Below, piece after piece: positions 1 through 13,766 of a stretch of DNA of 64,000 nucleotides. The translations under genes were made by a program, and so were the position numbers. Below the pieces are notes generated by a model. That model was not told the origin of the DNA. It searched no databases and was given only the letters and a program-made list of their open reading frames with translations. Source of the stretch: Scleromitrula shiraiana (Eukaryota > Ascomycota > Leotiomycetes > Helotiales > Sclerotiniaceae); NCBI GenBank assembly GCA_028455995.1, contig JABELC010000001.1, positions 2,964,501 through 3,028,500 on the forward strand, written 5' to 3'. Position 1 is the first letter of the stretch. Each line of letters opens with the position of its first letter.

Positions 1-650
1 ATGGTTAGTCAAGAAGATATATGGTATTATTAACTCGCGGAATTGCCTTATGATCTCCAACCCACCTCAATCCAATTCTGATAACTTGATGATATGCCAC
101 CACCTGGCCTCTAGAGGATTACAATGTGAAGCTCGGGTTCCAAGATATTCATTTGGGGGAAATTCTCGAAACCGATGAATGATCTTTACTGAATCGGCTT
201 TCTAACCAATACCTCTTGGTATGATCGAATGGGTACGGAGGAAGATCAACCAACATGCTGCGATCCCCCATATCGTTATTTGGATTATTGACGGCATCAA
301 TATCGACGCCAAAGCGTAGAGAAAGCAAATTTCCTGCGACATCCATAGCGGTATCCAGAGCGGATTTATTTCGGATTAAGATAGAACTGCAGACAGAGTG
401 GTTTTCTACCCTTTGAAAAATTTCCCCATGTTATGCATAAGGGGACCTCGAAGTGTCGAGTGCGGTCCTATGTCAAGATAGCAACTGATACATTATTTTT
501 CTTTTCGCTCAAATTTCTACGGAATGTGATTATCGACTGCCTGGAGGATATCGCACCGGAGAAACCATATTCTGGACCCAGTGGCTTGCTTTAGATACCT
601 CCTCCGAGTCGATAGATGATTCGAATGTTGTAGTTGATGAGTACATGGTA
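1..650 (-). pseudogene. Broken polyketide synthase fragment (end of AT domain to start of DH domain)
   Basis: Minus-strand translation in changing frames gives recognisable pieces of a fungal reducing PKS in the correct order. A piece near 560-590 reads HWVQNMVSPVRY, typical of the acyltransferase domain end. Positions 330-400 resemble the linker, positions 200-240 read LPPYPFDHTKRYW, then RFREFPPNEYLG, and near 45-85 the start of a dehydratase domain. The order is interrupted by at least one frame change near position 185, another before the linker piece, and stop codons near 65-70, near 5-10 and near 530. The fragment continues beyond the left edge and has no recognisable PKS upstream of about 650. 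It is a decayed remnant, not a working gene. The family call is firm; the product is unknown. Confidence 0.8.
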
Positions 651-1655
651 TATTATTCTTTTGCGGAAACGACAATTAATCATATATTACGTTATCCACA
701 CCCCAACCCTCCTTAACTTATGCTAAACCCAACACTGAAAATTGGAGTTATACGATCCCAATCAATTTAGATAAATATAAGCGAGATTCTACCTACTTAA
801 CTAACTATATATCTTCATAAAGCTATTAATAAATGAGTTTGCTCATAAAAGTAGTGATTACAACTTGTTACCAGAATATCACCAAGATCATTCTCGTTAC
901 CGAGAGTTTGGCATATTTATTATATGAAAGTTCCACATGTAGGTATTAGGTATTAATTACGATTCCTCACATACCACTGGCACTCTACAAAAGAAATCAA
1001 TCATCTAACACCACCCATAGCACCTTCTCATCATTGATTTATGAAAAAAAAAGAAAGATAACATACCATACCATACCATAAAATAAACCTCCCACCTCCC
1101 ACCTCCCACCTCCCACCTCCCACCCACTACCAAGTATCAATAAAAACATATCCCCACTAGCAGATACCAGTAAACAAGCCCAAACCCTAAACCCAAAACC
1201 CTAAACCTAAAACCCAAAACCCTAAACCTAAAACCTAAAACCCTAAACTATCACATATATATATATATCCCCCCCCCCCCCCCAACTATACTCCGCCGCG
1301 TATCCAATCTAATACCGTACTCCGAGTCACAGACACCATCCATCCATCCATCCATCCATCCATCCATACATAGATACGCAAATCATAAACCCCAAATCAC
1401 AGTATTTAACTATCCCTATCCCCATCCCTCTCCCTATCCCTATTCCCACCACATACTAGTACCTACACAACCCCCCTAATACCAGCATGCCCCAAACTTC
1501 AAAAAATCAATCATGACCATGGCCATAATCATAATCATAATCATAACTACAGCCACCAACTTGTAGTCTAGGCTCAAAGAATATATTATATTAGATTAGA
1601 TTAGGATGGGATGGGGTTATACTACTGGTGGTGGTGGTGGTGGTGGTGTCGCTTC

Positions 1656-1694
<39 letters not shown>

Positions 1695-2196
1695 ATATAT
1701 ATATCTTCACTAATAATAATGATAATAATGATGATAATAATAACAATAATACTAGTACAGGAAGGAAGTATTACTTATAACTTACTAATATCATACCAAG
1801 ATCAGTTATAGCATTGATTCAAGTTATAAATTCTAAACCTTCATTATCATTTTAATTATCATTCGATAATTCATCATATTTACTTATATTGGTATTGGTA
1901 TTGGTATTGGTATAATTGTATATATATAACTTGAAAGTATGTATATCATATCCATTGATCCATAATCATCGTTCAAGTTCGTTCATAATTTCATGATATC
2001 GTCATCGTTATAATCATCATCATCATGAGTCATCATAAGATCCTAGCCAACGTAACGTAACGAAACGAAAAGAAGAAAAAGAAGAAGAAAAGACAGGATA
2101 AACAACCAACAAAAAAAACAAATGAACAAATGAAAGAAACAAAATATAAGATCCAACTCGAGAAAGGAAATCAAAAAAAAAAAAAAAATTCATAAC
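651..2196. other. Gene-free stretch full of simple repeats
   Basis: No convincing coding region is seen. The stretch holds CCCACCT repeats (about 1087-1125), degenerate CCCTAAAC repeats (1184-1248), a run of C (about 1267-1283), CATC repeats (1336-1367), TGG repeats (about 1625-1650) and TA-rich tracts (about 1660-1705). Confidence 0.7.
1184..1248. repeat. Degenerate telomere-like repeat, CCCTAAAC type
   Basis: Several consecutive units of CCCTAAAC, CCTAAAAC and CCCAAAAC occur head to tail. On the other strand they read GTTTAGGG or GTTTTAGG, near but not equal to the fungal telomere unit TTAGGG. It may be an interstitial relic of a chromosome end or chance decay of a simple repeat. Confidence 0.55.
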
Positions 2197-5100
2197 CTAA
2201 TAATCCCTTCCCCCACGACTCTTACTCCTACTCCTCCCGCTCGATCGCTCATCACCACTTACGCTCCCCGCACTCCCCTCTCCCATACTCTCAACCACCA
2301 ACCCCCTCAAAAGCTCTCCCCAAGTTTTTCTCCCCTCAACTACCTCCCCCACGCCCCTCACAACCCTCTCAACCATCTCATTACCCCCACCAAATTCCCT
2401 CGCTAGATCTGTAGACGATCCCCCTCTATCTATTTCCCCACTCCTACTTCTGTTCCCTCTCCTGATTAATCCCCCCGAATCATCGAATCTGTCGGGAAGG
2501 ACTTCAATATCACTGTCTCTCTCACCTTCTCTATCCCTATCCCTATCCCTATCCCTATCAATAGACTCCTCACTCTCATCACTCGTTACCTCTTTCTTGC
2601 TTCGTCTATGCTTATGAGGTCTAGTCGGACGATCAGAAGATGGGTCGGAATTGCGACGACGGCGTCTACGACGATGACGACGATCTGGTGAGGGATCGGG
2701 TTGTTCGTAAGTGTTAATTGTATCTGTTGATTGTTCCGCTTTGGCACTACGGATAGCTTCTAAGCGACGAGAAGAAGTAGGAGAGAGAGGAGCGAACATG
2801 ACGGATTTATTGGAGGGGGTATGGTCAATTGGAGAGTGAGGAGGGAGGTGGGAATGAGATGAAATTGCGGATATGGGTGATTCTACAACGGCTGTTAAGA
2901 AAAAAATAATTGTTAATTATACTATTCTTAATAATGGTGGAAAATAATGACAAAAAGGAAAGAAATAAAAACAAGACGCACCCTCCCGGTCATAAACATG
3001 ATCTGTTTTAAGTGGAGAGAGATGAGGGAAATGAGACTCCTGAGAATTTCTTGCAGGAGGTATCTTAACTGATATGGGGTTCGAAGATTGACGGGAACTC
3101 ACATTGTCACCAACTCTAGGTGATGAAGGGTACCCAGGATGTGGATCATGAGTAGGATGTTGACCTGCATAATCTTGTGGATTATAAGGAGGAATTGGTG
3201 GAATTTGGTTGACGAATGGAGTGGATTGATTTCCATGATGGGTGAAACCTTGTGGAGCTGGATTTTGAGGTGGCGGTGGGAAATCACTTGGATTAATTAC
3301 AGGATATCCTCCTAAACCACCGGAGGCAACAGGATGTGATGCAGAATATCTTTTTTCGCGATAAGTAGTACTTCTATAATAATTCTCAGGAGATTCTTCT
3401 CTATCTTCTCTGTCTTCGTGGCCTGGAAAGAATTAGATGTTAGTATCAAAATAAAGAAATACATGATGTCGACCCACTCGAACAACTATTTAGATAATTT
3501 ATACAAAGGGAATGATATTGATAAGGGTATTATTGAGGGGATTTAGGGATGAGATTTGAGAATCTTTTGGTTAAAGATGATCTAATCTCCGACGGAGAAT
3601 CCGAGCGGGAACTAGATCTTGAGTGATGGGGGTCCTCACGTCTTCGTTCGCGCTCACGATCACGCTCACGTTTCTCTGCATCCTTTTTCTCTGCATCCTT
3701 TTTCTCTTTTCTCTTTTTATATTGGTTGATCCCAATCGCAGCAGCACCTGTACCCAACGCACCAGCAGCTAAATCTCGAACTCTACTTCGACTTCGACTT
3801 CGACTTCTACTTCTTGATCGCGGTCTTTCGTCATCGTCGCTTGATGAATTTCGTCTACCTCGACGCGATCGACTTCGACTAGGTCTGGAAGCACCGTATG
3901 CAGCTCCAGCGGCGGCGGCTGCCACGGCTGGATCGTATGTTCGATCGAATGCTGCCTGCTGCTGGTGCGTATAAACGGGTTCAGTACCATACTGAACCAT
4001 TCCTAATTCTGGGTCAACACCTGGATCTGAATATACTCCTATAGATCTGGCTCTAGACCTCGATCTGCTTCTGCTTCTCCTACGCTCTCTTCTGGTACGT
4101 TCCTCTTCTTCTTTCTCATCCTGTTTAGCCTTCCTATTTTCATATAATCCAGATACGGCAGCTCCTGCAAGACCACTTGCGGCTATTTCAGCGGCAGTTC
4201 TAACTCGTGATCGAGAACGTTGACCACTTCGTCTGCGCGATTTATTTCGGAGATGCTCAGCAACACCAGCAACTATGGCTGTAGCAGCACCAGCTTCTGC
4301 CATAGATTTCTTTCGATGCGCTGGATCAGCATGTATACTTTTGCTTCTGCTTCGTGTTGTGCGTCGTTCATATTTCTCATCCGAATAATAATCATCTCCA
4401 TCAGAGTAGCGTCGGCCACGAGAACGGCTTCTTTGTCGACTTCTTCCACGTACCAACTCCTCTTTGTTGGCACTGCGATTTTGAGCATACTTAACAGCGG
4501 CCCCAGCTGCGATAGCTGCTGCTGCAAGACCAAGAGCTGTCTTCAATTTATGATGACCACCTGGACTGCTTGATCTTGACCTACTTCGCTCGTCTCTGCT
4601 GTCACGGTATCGGCTTCGAGCTCTTGTGATTACTTCAGCACCAATAGCACCCAAAGTAGCCCCACCAAGAACTGATCTACCACGATGGACTTCACCACCG
4701 CCAGTCTTCTCCTTATGACTTGCTAGAAGAGCAGCCGCACCAGCCCCAGCCAATGCACCTTCCGCCAGATGTCTTCGGTGATGTGGACTTGAACTACGAC
4801 TGCGTTGTTCCCTTCTAACAATCTTCTTTCGAACGACATAGTCTTCACTTTCATATCCAGCATCCTCGCGACGCTCTCTACGATCATAAGCAACCATCTC
4901 ATCATCACGATCTCTCCTTCCACCAATTTCACGAACGTCTCGTCGATAATAGTACTCATCTTCTTCCCTGCGAGGTTCAGGTCTTGGAATAACCTCTTGT
5001 TGAATTTCGGTTCTTCGGACGATTTCAACTTGCTGTGGCTCCGGTGCACGCTGTGGTATGATGACGGGAGGTGGGGTTGGAGCTTCTTGGACAATGATTT

Positions 5101-5941
5101 GTTGAGGTTCTGGAGCTCTTTGACGTATGATAATGGGTGCTGGAGAAGGTTCTGGTCGGTCATAGTATTCTGTTTCTCGTGAATATCTTTCGACTTCATA
5201 TGGTTCATGCGCATGTCTTTCAACTATGCGTTTCTCCACTTTAACATCGGTCTCCCGGTCTCGTTCGGTCTCCCATGGCCTCTCACCGCGCCGCCTTTCC
5301 CATGGCAATGGACTTCCGCTACGTTCCCTCTCTCGCTCATAAACAACCGTTCTTGTACGATCTCTTTCTCTTTCTGGCTCGCGAAAGGGTTCGTGCTCTC
5401 TTTCTCTCTCATAACTTCTCTCAACTATTCTTTCATTGGAAGATCGAGGTCTGTCTGGTTCGTAGCGTTCCCGGTCAATTTCGATTCGACGATCGACTTC
5501 TACACGCTCTCTTCGTGATTCAGGTTCGACAAGTCGTTCGCGTTCAACTTCGACCCGTCGATCGACTTCAACGCGCTCACTTCTTCGAGGTTCCGGTTCA
5601 TATCTTTCTCTTTCAACCTCGACTCTACGATCAATTTCAATGCGCTCACTTCTCCGTGGCTCTGGCTCATATCTTTCCCTCTCAACCTCAACCCTACGAT
5701 CAACCTCCACACGATCACCTCTTCTCGTTTCAAATTCACGATGTGAAGAGTTAAACAACCGCGTATCATCTACCTCGTCAACTCTTGAAGGAGTAACCCG
5801 ATAACGTTGAACGGTACGATAGCTATTATTACCATTTCGAGTCCGAGTATAATTTGAACGATCATCATCATCGGAGGAAGTATAATAATCATCCTCTCGG
5901 TCTCGATACGAGCTTCGCACCACTCTTGTTACTTCAGGCAT
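2197..5941 (-). CDS. DUF3824-containing Arg/Ser/Glu-rich protein
   Basis: Three exons (5941-3640, 3422-2982, 2891-2197) join in phase into a protein of about 1145 residues. The first intron uses a GTGAGG donor and a CCAG acceptor; the second uses GTGCGT and AACAG. The N-terminal third has repeats of the type VEVDRRVEVERERYEPEPRR, strongly charged and probably extended or helical. The middle has several Ala/Gly-rich hydrophobic stretches (for example EGALAGAGAAALLASHKEK) alternating with RSRS-type basic segments, the pattern of fungal DUF3824 proteins. A Pro-rich segment and a second charged segment close the protein. The function of the family is not established. Low-complexity composition makes exact alignment uncertain, but one gene across the interval is well supported by frame and splice signals. 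Confidence 0.8.
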
Positions 5942-6584
5942 TTTTGGGGGAGGAAGGTGGTTAGGGCGGGGTTGGTTGGTTGGTTGGTTGGTTGTTTGGG
6001 TGGGTGGTGATGTAACCGTGACCGTTCGTGATGGATGGTATTGTTAACAAGATGTTGTGAGCAAATTGTAAATAAAATATATTCTTAGATAAGTCAATAA
6101 GATGTATAAAATTGTAGAGATTTGTATATTATATCAATCAAAAGTCTTTAGTATGCAAATAATAAAAAAAGAGAGAAGACAGAGAAGAGAGAGAAGAGAG
6201 AGAAGAGAGAAGAGAGAAGAGAAAGAAAAATAAGAAAAAGAGGGAAGAAGATGGAATTGAATTGAATGGGATGGATGGTTATTGTAAAAAAATAAAAAAA
6301 GTTGGTGGGGGTTGGAAAGTGGGAGGGATGTTGTTATTTTATTCTATTTGGGTGTCAAGGTCAAAAGATGTCTGTCCAAGGTCAAAAAGATGTCCAAGGT
6401 CAAGGCAAGGTGTGTGTGTGTGTGTGTGTGTAATTTGATATGATGATTGGATTGATATTAGAAGTAGCTCAGCCCTTGATTCTGGTCAGCCTACTCGTAT
6501 TTGTTCTCATTAATATGATTTTTTGCGCGCTCTTGTGATTTGATTACCTTGAAAGAATAATAATTATTATTATTACTAAATATA

Positions 6585-6768
<184 letters not shown>

Positions 6769-6916
6769 TGCCCCTCTTACATTAACTAATAACTCGGCCA
6801 CAATAATATTGTAAAGATACTGTTGTTAGTTGTCTTGAAAGGATTCATTCGGATTTATCGTTCCACAGTACCAGTATGATAAAAAAAGAGGGGTGATGTT
6901 CACAGCTGATAAATGA

Positions 6917-6960
<44 letters not shown>
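6917..6960. repeat. (ATT)n microsatellite
   Basis: A perfect ATT run of about 44 bp lies about 150 bp from the larger AAT array, in the opposite orientation. Confidence 0.9.
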
Positions 6961-9012
6961 CGATACTCTCAATTAGGAGGGGTCGAGTGCCCTCCCAGGT
7001 GAGTCAAAAGTGTCTCATATCATATCATATAATAACGGGACTTCGGATGGTTACAATCAGATTTTATTCAGTATGACGCATCTCCAATCTCAAATCTCAA
7101 ATTCCTTTCAACCAACACCATGACAATTATACCTGGTAGTCAATGACAATTATACATGGGGCAGTTAACGACAAAAACTCAAGGGCATCGGCGTCTACAT
7201 AGAATCCTGGATGAAAATTCTACACCAACAGTCAAAATTTTGTCAATAATGGTTGGAATTAAGTAAGCTGTAGCGCCAGGAAGGAAATTTAATATCCAGA
7301 AATAAATATTATAGTTTCAACAACCTTGATATTGTATAGAATTATTTATTATTTGTTTGTTTGTTTGTTTGTTATACAGAAGTACCATACATACCTTTCC
7401 AACAAATATCCTATATCCTATCTCCTATAGACTAGACTACAATAATACAGTTTAATACATTCATACTCAAAGTTACAAGAATCAACCCTTCCATATTAAT
7501 GTTATTATTTTCCCAACCTCTCCACCACCACCATCATCATCATCATCAGCCCAATATCCATTATATACCCAACTCGAGCCCAGGTAATCATAAACCCAAA
7601 CCAAACGCGCCAAATTAAGAAAACAACGAAACGCACTACGGTAGAACTATGTACCTAGATATGCAACCTAAAGCTAATCCTTGTAAGGATGATCTAATTA
7701 TGCAGCAACGAAAAAAATCCTCTTAGACTTCTTTTGTACATAGCATATATATATAGTAAACACATACATCTATCTGCATTTGAAGGCGCAAGTAGCGATG
7801 ACGATATCTGGGAACTTACTTACTAGTACTAGTATCCAGGTACATACATACATGTATACGAATGGGTCGGGATGATTGGGGATATATATATGTTATGTCT
7901 AAAAGAATGGAATAATATAATATACTATAATAATATAACATAATTGACTATACTCAAAGTAAATGATAGATCTTAAGATTTCCACTCTAAACACCCCGTC
8001 GATACACTATTCAATAATAACATAACTCCTAGCTCCTAGTTCTACCTCCCTAGGTACTCTGTATGTATATGTAGCACTATAAGGCCACCAGGCCCGGGCG
8101 TTAAAGATGAATTATGTAAGCCTGTAAGATCATCGCTTCCAAAGCAATCCCTCCAGTAAAATCCCCCTTCACCTCCCTTCACCTCACCTCACCTTACCTC
8201 ACCTTACTAGTCCTAGCTTGCGAATGATCGATCCGATCTGATGATTTATTTTATTAACCTTCTTATTCATTCCATAACATAACATAACATAACATAACAT
8301 AACTATTACCTCCAACTAGTTGTATTGCTCGCTTTGAACCATGAAATTGAAAGTACTAACCACAAATTGGCATACCATCCCGAACCTAGATACCTCGTCG
8401 ATACGATTAATTATAACCCATATTCTACAAATATATCTATCCATACATGTCTAGAGCCATCCAATCATTCATGCGTATATTCGATGTTCAATCCCATCCA
8501 CCCATCCACCCATCCACCCGCCCTCATCTCAGCCATCAATAAGAGCCGCATAGGTTAAGAAGCCAACATTCACTGCGCCACTCCGTCCCGCCCGTATGTT
8601 AGTTACGCCCTGCTGGTGAAACCAAAGAGTTATTTATTATGGCTTGCTCGTAGGTTCCGCAAATGAGAGACCGAGTAGCTGGGTTGGTAAGGCTGAGTGA
8701 GTATTTTTTGTGTGTTGTTCGGGGATTTTGTATTTTATGTTTGTGATGTATGGAATACAACTTGATATGTTGTGGTCGAGTGACATGATGTGGTCGAGTG
8801 ACATGATGTGGGAATGCATTGCTGTTTCTGGGGGGAGGTTTTTTTTTTCTCGTTTCGTAGTATGATTATTCAATATTATTTCAGGAGTACACAAGTGCTA
8901 TGATTGTTTACATTTGCTATTCATCTCAACATGAATAATATTCGAGAGTTCTCTGATTTCTGATCGATTGATTAACTACCTACCTACCTCGAGCGCCAGA
9001 AGAGAATCCATC

Positions 9013-11029
9013 TCAAACGGTAATCGATACCCCGGGCTCAACACGCGAATCAACTTGAAGCTTGGCACACCAGCTCTCAACTAAACGCTCTACCTCAAAA
9101 CTGAATCCTCCGCTCCTTGGATCCTCCACCATCCTATCCCCTCCCCGCACACTCATGTGAGCACCGGGATTTCCTTCCCTTCTCATCTTGATACATTCTC
9201 TCCACCACGCCGCCAGCTCTATTCTAGCTTTCTTGCTCTTCTCCTTTATCTCATTCCTCTCTTTTTCTTCTTTCTCCTCTTTCTTCTTCGCTTTTTCCCT
9301 CTCTGTCACCCCTTCAAATACCTCCTCCACCTTCATCGTCAATTCTGCGTCCCTACCCCTAATCTTATTCCTTTCCTCATCCTTATCCAAATCCAAGCCC
9401 TTCCCCTCAACTTCATCCCCATAACTCCCAGCTAACCGATCATTCAACAACCAAGCCCTCTCCACCGCCGCCGCCTTCGCCGCACTAAGAACCTTATTTT
9501 TCTCTCTCTTCCCCTTCGAACCAACCCGTAAAAGTCTTCTATTCCTCCTAGCTTGTTTCACTTTCTTCCGTGCATTTTCAATTCGCTTTTGTTTGCGCGC
9601 TAATTCGTCTTGTTTGGCTATAAGTGTCTCGTTGATATCTGCTGCGTTTTGTATCTGCGAGGGTTTTGGGGGTTCAGTTGGATTGGCATCATCTGGAGAT
9701 CTTCTGTCGAATTGGGTTGATTGGGGTTGCTTTTTCCAATTCTCTGAATAAACGTTCTGTTCAAAAGATTCCTGATCTCCAACAACCTGTCGTTGAATAT
9801 CAATCTTCTCCACATACTTTTCTTTACGCGCTGATTCGCCTTGCTCGGCTAGAAATGCTTCATCGATTTCCGCTGCGTTCTGAATCAGTGATGATTGGCC
9901 ACCTGTCTTGGAGGATTCATCTAAGTTCTGATTGACCGAAGTTGATGATCTCAATATGTTTGATTCAGGTTGAGATAGCTTTCGTGGAGCTATGCAGGAA
10001 ATATAATCATCCAAAGATTCTGACCACGATACCATCCTATCATTTCGGACCTCCAACTTTTCCAAATACTGGTTTTGCTCTCGCACTGCTTGGTCTGGAC
10101 GATCCTTTCCTAATGCTTCGAGTCGAGTTTTCTCGACATCGACTTTCTGTTCATATGCTACAGCGCCTTTAGCTGCAGATCGGCGGGCTTCTCTCATCCC
10201 TTCCACGTGTTTGCATTCGTGTTCGTCATGATTCTGCTGCCGTTCCACGTATTCGCGTCCATCTTCGTCATATTTCTGCCGCCATTCTGAGTTTCTCGTA
10301 GGTTTTCTTGGAACCGCACATGGTTCCTCGTTTATAAATTGGGCATCCCCACCTGGACCTAATATACCAGGGAAAAAAGTCTCCAATCTTTCCGCTCGTC
10401 GGCCTTTTGCGAATCCCGGGTTCTGTGGATTGCTGTTCCGACGTATCTTCTCCTTGGCTATGCCGTCTGCCGAGATAATATATGATTAGCTTTCCTTGCG
10501 TCCAAGCTAGTAACTTCACTGCATAAAATAGAAATAGAAAAGATATCATACCGGCACTCTCCCCGATTGTAGCACCGCCACTTTTCAAATCCTCATTTTT
10601 CAAATCCTCGTTTTTCAAATCCTCGTTTTTCGACCATTCGAAATGTCCACCAGGACTATCCGTCGAAATAAAACCACCCGGCCTCTTCCCAACCCCAGGT
10701 TTAAAAGCCCACCCCCTCATTTTCCCCGCCCACTCTGATTCTGATTCTGATTCTGATTCTGATCCTGATCCTGATCTCTCGCGCTTCTTAGGCCCTCGTT
10801 TCATGGGTGTGAGTGTGAGTGTGGGTGTGGGTGTTGGATCCGGACCCGATTCCGGCAAAGTAGAAGTAGATGTAGATGAAGAAGTAGATGAAGTACCGGT
10901 AGTTAGTTCGCAGAGATTATCTTGGGTGGTTTGCGCTTCTTTCGTGTCTTGCGTCTTCGATGCCCAAAGTATTTCATCTAGAGCGGCTGCTAGCTGGGCA
11001 TTTAGTGATATGTCATTGTTTTGTGACAT
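9013..11029 (-). CDS. Hypothetical charged coiled-coil protein
   Basis: Two exons (11029-10552 and 10466-9013) separated by an 85-bp intron (GTATGA donor, GGCAG acceptor) give 643 residues. The ATG at 11029 was chosen because the sequence downstream is compositionally protein-like and the upstream in-frame codons are simple GGTATT repeat. The N-terminus is Ser/Thr/Pro-rich with an SESESESE tract and a threefold NEDLK repeat. The C-terminal half is rich in Glu, Lys and Arg with long predicted helices and probable coiled coils. No signal peptide, membrane segment or catalytic motif is seen. I do not recognise the family and assign no function. Confidence 0.65.
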
Positions 11030-12557
11030 TTTTTTTTGGGGTGATGGTGAAGTTTCTTTATGATGTTGGTTTTTTGGTGTTGGTGTTGGTATTGGTATTG
11101 GTATTGGTATTGGTATTGGTATTGGAAATGGATGGACGGATGGAAGGATGGATAGAAACGAATAACAAACACCAAACCATTTATCAAAAGAAAAGAAAAG
11201 AAGAGGAGAGGAGAACAAGAACAAGAAAAAGAAACCTCACACCTAGAATTAATCAAAATATTCACTATTCCAATCTTTAATAACAGTTTATTAACCACCA
11301 TATCCCACCCATATCTAACGACCACAATCAGGAATTGAATAAATATCTCCTCATGAATCCAGATATTAACGGGCCAAAAGAAATATAACTAACTCTTGAA
11401 CACCTAGATTTCCTTTCTCTGCTATAGATCTCCTAATTCTTAATACTAATACCTACTTTTCTCAAAACAGTACATATATATATACATATACATATACATA
11501 TACATATAAATACCATTCCCAAATACTCAAAACAATAAATGGATTCCCCAACCCGATAATTCGAAAAGAAAAATCCAAATGAGTCCACACGCATGCATGC
11601 AAAGTGACTAATATATATCTATTATTTATTAATTACCATTACCCTTCTCCACAACGTAAACACATCGCCCATGTACAACTCCACGATGGATCTGACCCTG
11701 TTGGCTAGGCGTGATTGGGAAACATATTTTTTTTTTTTGAAATTATCCGTGTTTGGATTTGTGGTTGAGGGTCTTTATCTTTCATGTTGTCTCTTGTGTA
11801 TTGTGGTTTGGTATTGTGAAGACATAGTGTGATGGATGTTGTATCTTCAGATTATATATGCTAGATGATTAGGTCTTCTAGTCCTTCACACGTCGATGAT
11901 TCGACACAATCATATAGTAATTCGTCAATATCAGATGAATGAGAATATTTTGAAGTATATTTTACTTGACATGTATATATAGTTTAATATTCATTGCTGT
12001 GTTGCTATTTGATGGTATTGATTTAGATGTCATCAACGGCTCATTTGCTTGGAACCATTTGTCGTATGAACATGTTTGTAGATTTTAGATGCCATACATC
12101 CTGCATGCGCACTTAAAATCAAGTTTAACAACTATAGCTTGATGACAGGACGAATATATATCTTTCCGATCCGATATATCCGCAGACCACACTCTACAGT
12201 GAAGTGTTAATTAACCTGGAAGTCCTTTCATCTTATATGATACATTACAATATCCACGCGTTTGAGAATATTCACCAACTACAAGAATTCCCATGGGATT
12301 TTCTACGCCTCGTAATGCTCCAACCCCCTAATCTAAACAGATACACCATAAATCATCTAACTCTAGAGATTGCCACTCTGTCTGATATTGATATCTAGTT
12401 TTAGCTCTCTATATTAACCGTCCACCTTCCGATGTCGAGAACGTCTTTTCTTGTAAAACCCAAAAACATTACATTCATTTATTGATAGTAAATACAAGAC
12501 GCGGATAACATACACACTCAATACAACAACCCAGCCCACCACATCATCTCATCCAAG
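11030..12557. other. Intergenic region between divergent genes
   Basis: No coding signal. GGTATT repeats (about 11086-11125) lie just upstream of the coiled-coil gene and TATACA repeats near 11470-11510. The rest is AT-rich promoter-like DNA. Confidence 0.6.
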
Positions 12558-12733
12558 ATGATTGCTCTCAAATACCTAGCTCTCTTCCAATCCCTCATCT
12601 TGAGTATTTCCGCAAGTCCCGTGAAGCGCAATCTCGATGTCCCTCTCGTTACCCTGTCCGGCATAGAAGGACTCTTGGTCTCAACTATTCCCGTTCAGGA
12701 ATTAACTGTTGGTCAGCTCGTTAGTATTCTGCT

Positions 12734-12771
<38 letters not shown>

Positions 12772-13766
12772 CAGTTGTATCATCTTGGAGATTAGATGGC
12801 CGAATTATTATCATAGACATGTTTGGGGTTGTAAATATCTAAATCCTATTACATTTGCAAATAATCTCCTTCTCACTATATCCATTGTCCAATTATACCC
12901 ATAAAGAAATCCGACTAAAGAGAAATTAAACACAGGTCGGCGTAGTAGTCATCTCTAGCCAAACAGTCTACCTCCAAGAACCCAATTTCCCCCCCGCTAC
13001 TGTCTGGGGCGTCCCTGAACCCACCGCCGCAGCCGCGGCTATTCTTCCCCGTACTACTGGGTTGATTGAACATGACAATAGTATTAGAGTCTATGACGTG
13101 ACTCATCCCTCTCCGGCTGCTATTCACACAGGAGATAGCGCCGACCACTCATTTAACACTTCTATTCGTCAATCTCATGCTACACCAGCTGTTCAACATA
13201 CTCCCAATGGTTTCTATAGCAGTAAGATCTGCAAAAGCCAGGAAGTCCCGACAAGAGCAGGCTATTTTTCCGGCATGCCACATTTCCAGGCTAGAGCTAC
13301 GCCGTTTGTTCCTTGTGCGAGGGGTAATAGAGATGCTGGGTGTGGTGGTCAGAAATTGAGTTCTATATCTAATGGGATGGAGCCAACGCATACGAGACCG
13401 AGTAAGTCTTGGAGACCACAAGTTTCTGGCATGCCGGGTTTTGGACATGGTAGTGGAGGGAATGGGACGGATGAGGTTCATACGTTGGATAGGGAGCGTC
13501 TGGGGGCGACGAAGCAGTATATTGGGAGACGAGAGACTGTTGAGAATCTTGATGTTGAGGTTGATGCTGATTGTGGGGTTGGTGATGGTGCTGGTGGGAA
13601 TGAGGGGGCTGATGAGGGGGAGGGAGATGAGGATAAGGATGAGGGACATGAGGATGAGGATAAGGATGAGAATGAAGACGATGAAGAAGATGATGGCGAT
13701 GATGACGAAGATGACGAAGATGAAGAAGATACGGAAGCTGATATTGATGTTGAAGCTGGTGCATAA
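12558..13766 (+). CDS. Secreted protein with very acidic C-terminal tail, unknown function
   Basis: Exon 1 (12558-12719) starts with a typical signal peptide: MIALKY followed by a hydrophobic core and an ASPVKR region that could be a signal or Kex2-like cleavage site. A 216-bp intron (GTTAGT to ACAG) contains an ATCT microsatellite (about 12735-12770). Exon 2 (12936-13766) continues in phase, giving about 330 residues. The central part has scattered cysteines, and the last 80 or so residues are almost entirely Asp, Glu and Gly. No known domain is recognised. The acidic tail is encoded by a GATGAN-like simple repeat, so its length may vary between strains. The exon 1 junction rests on splice signals only. 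Confidence 0.6.
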
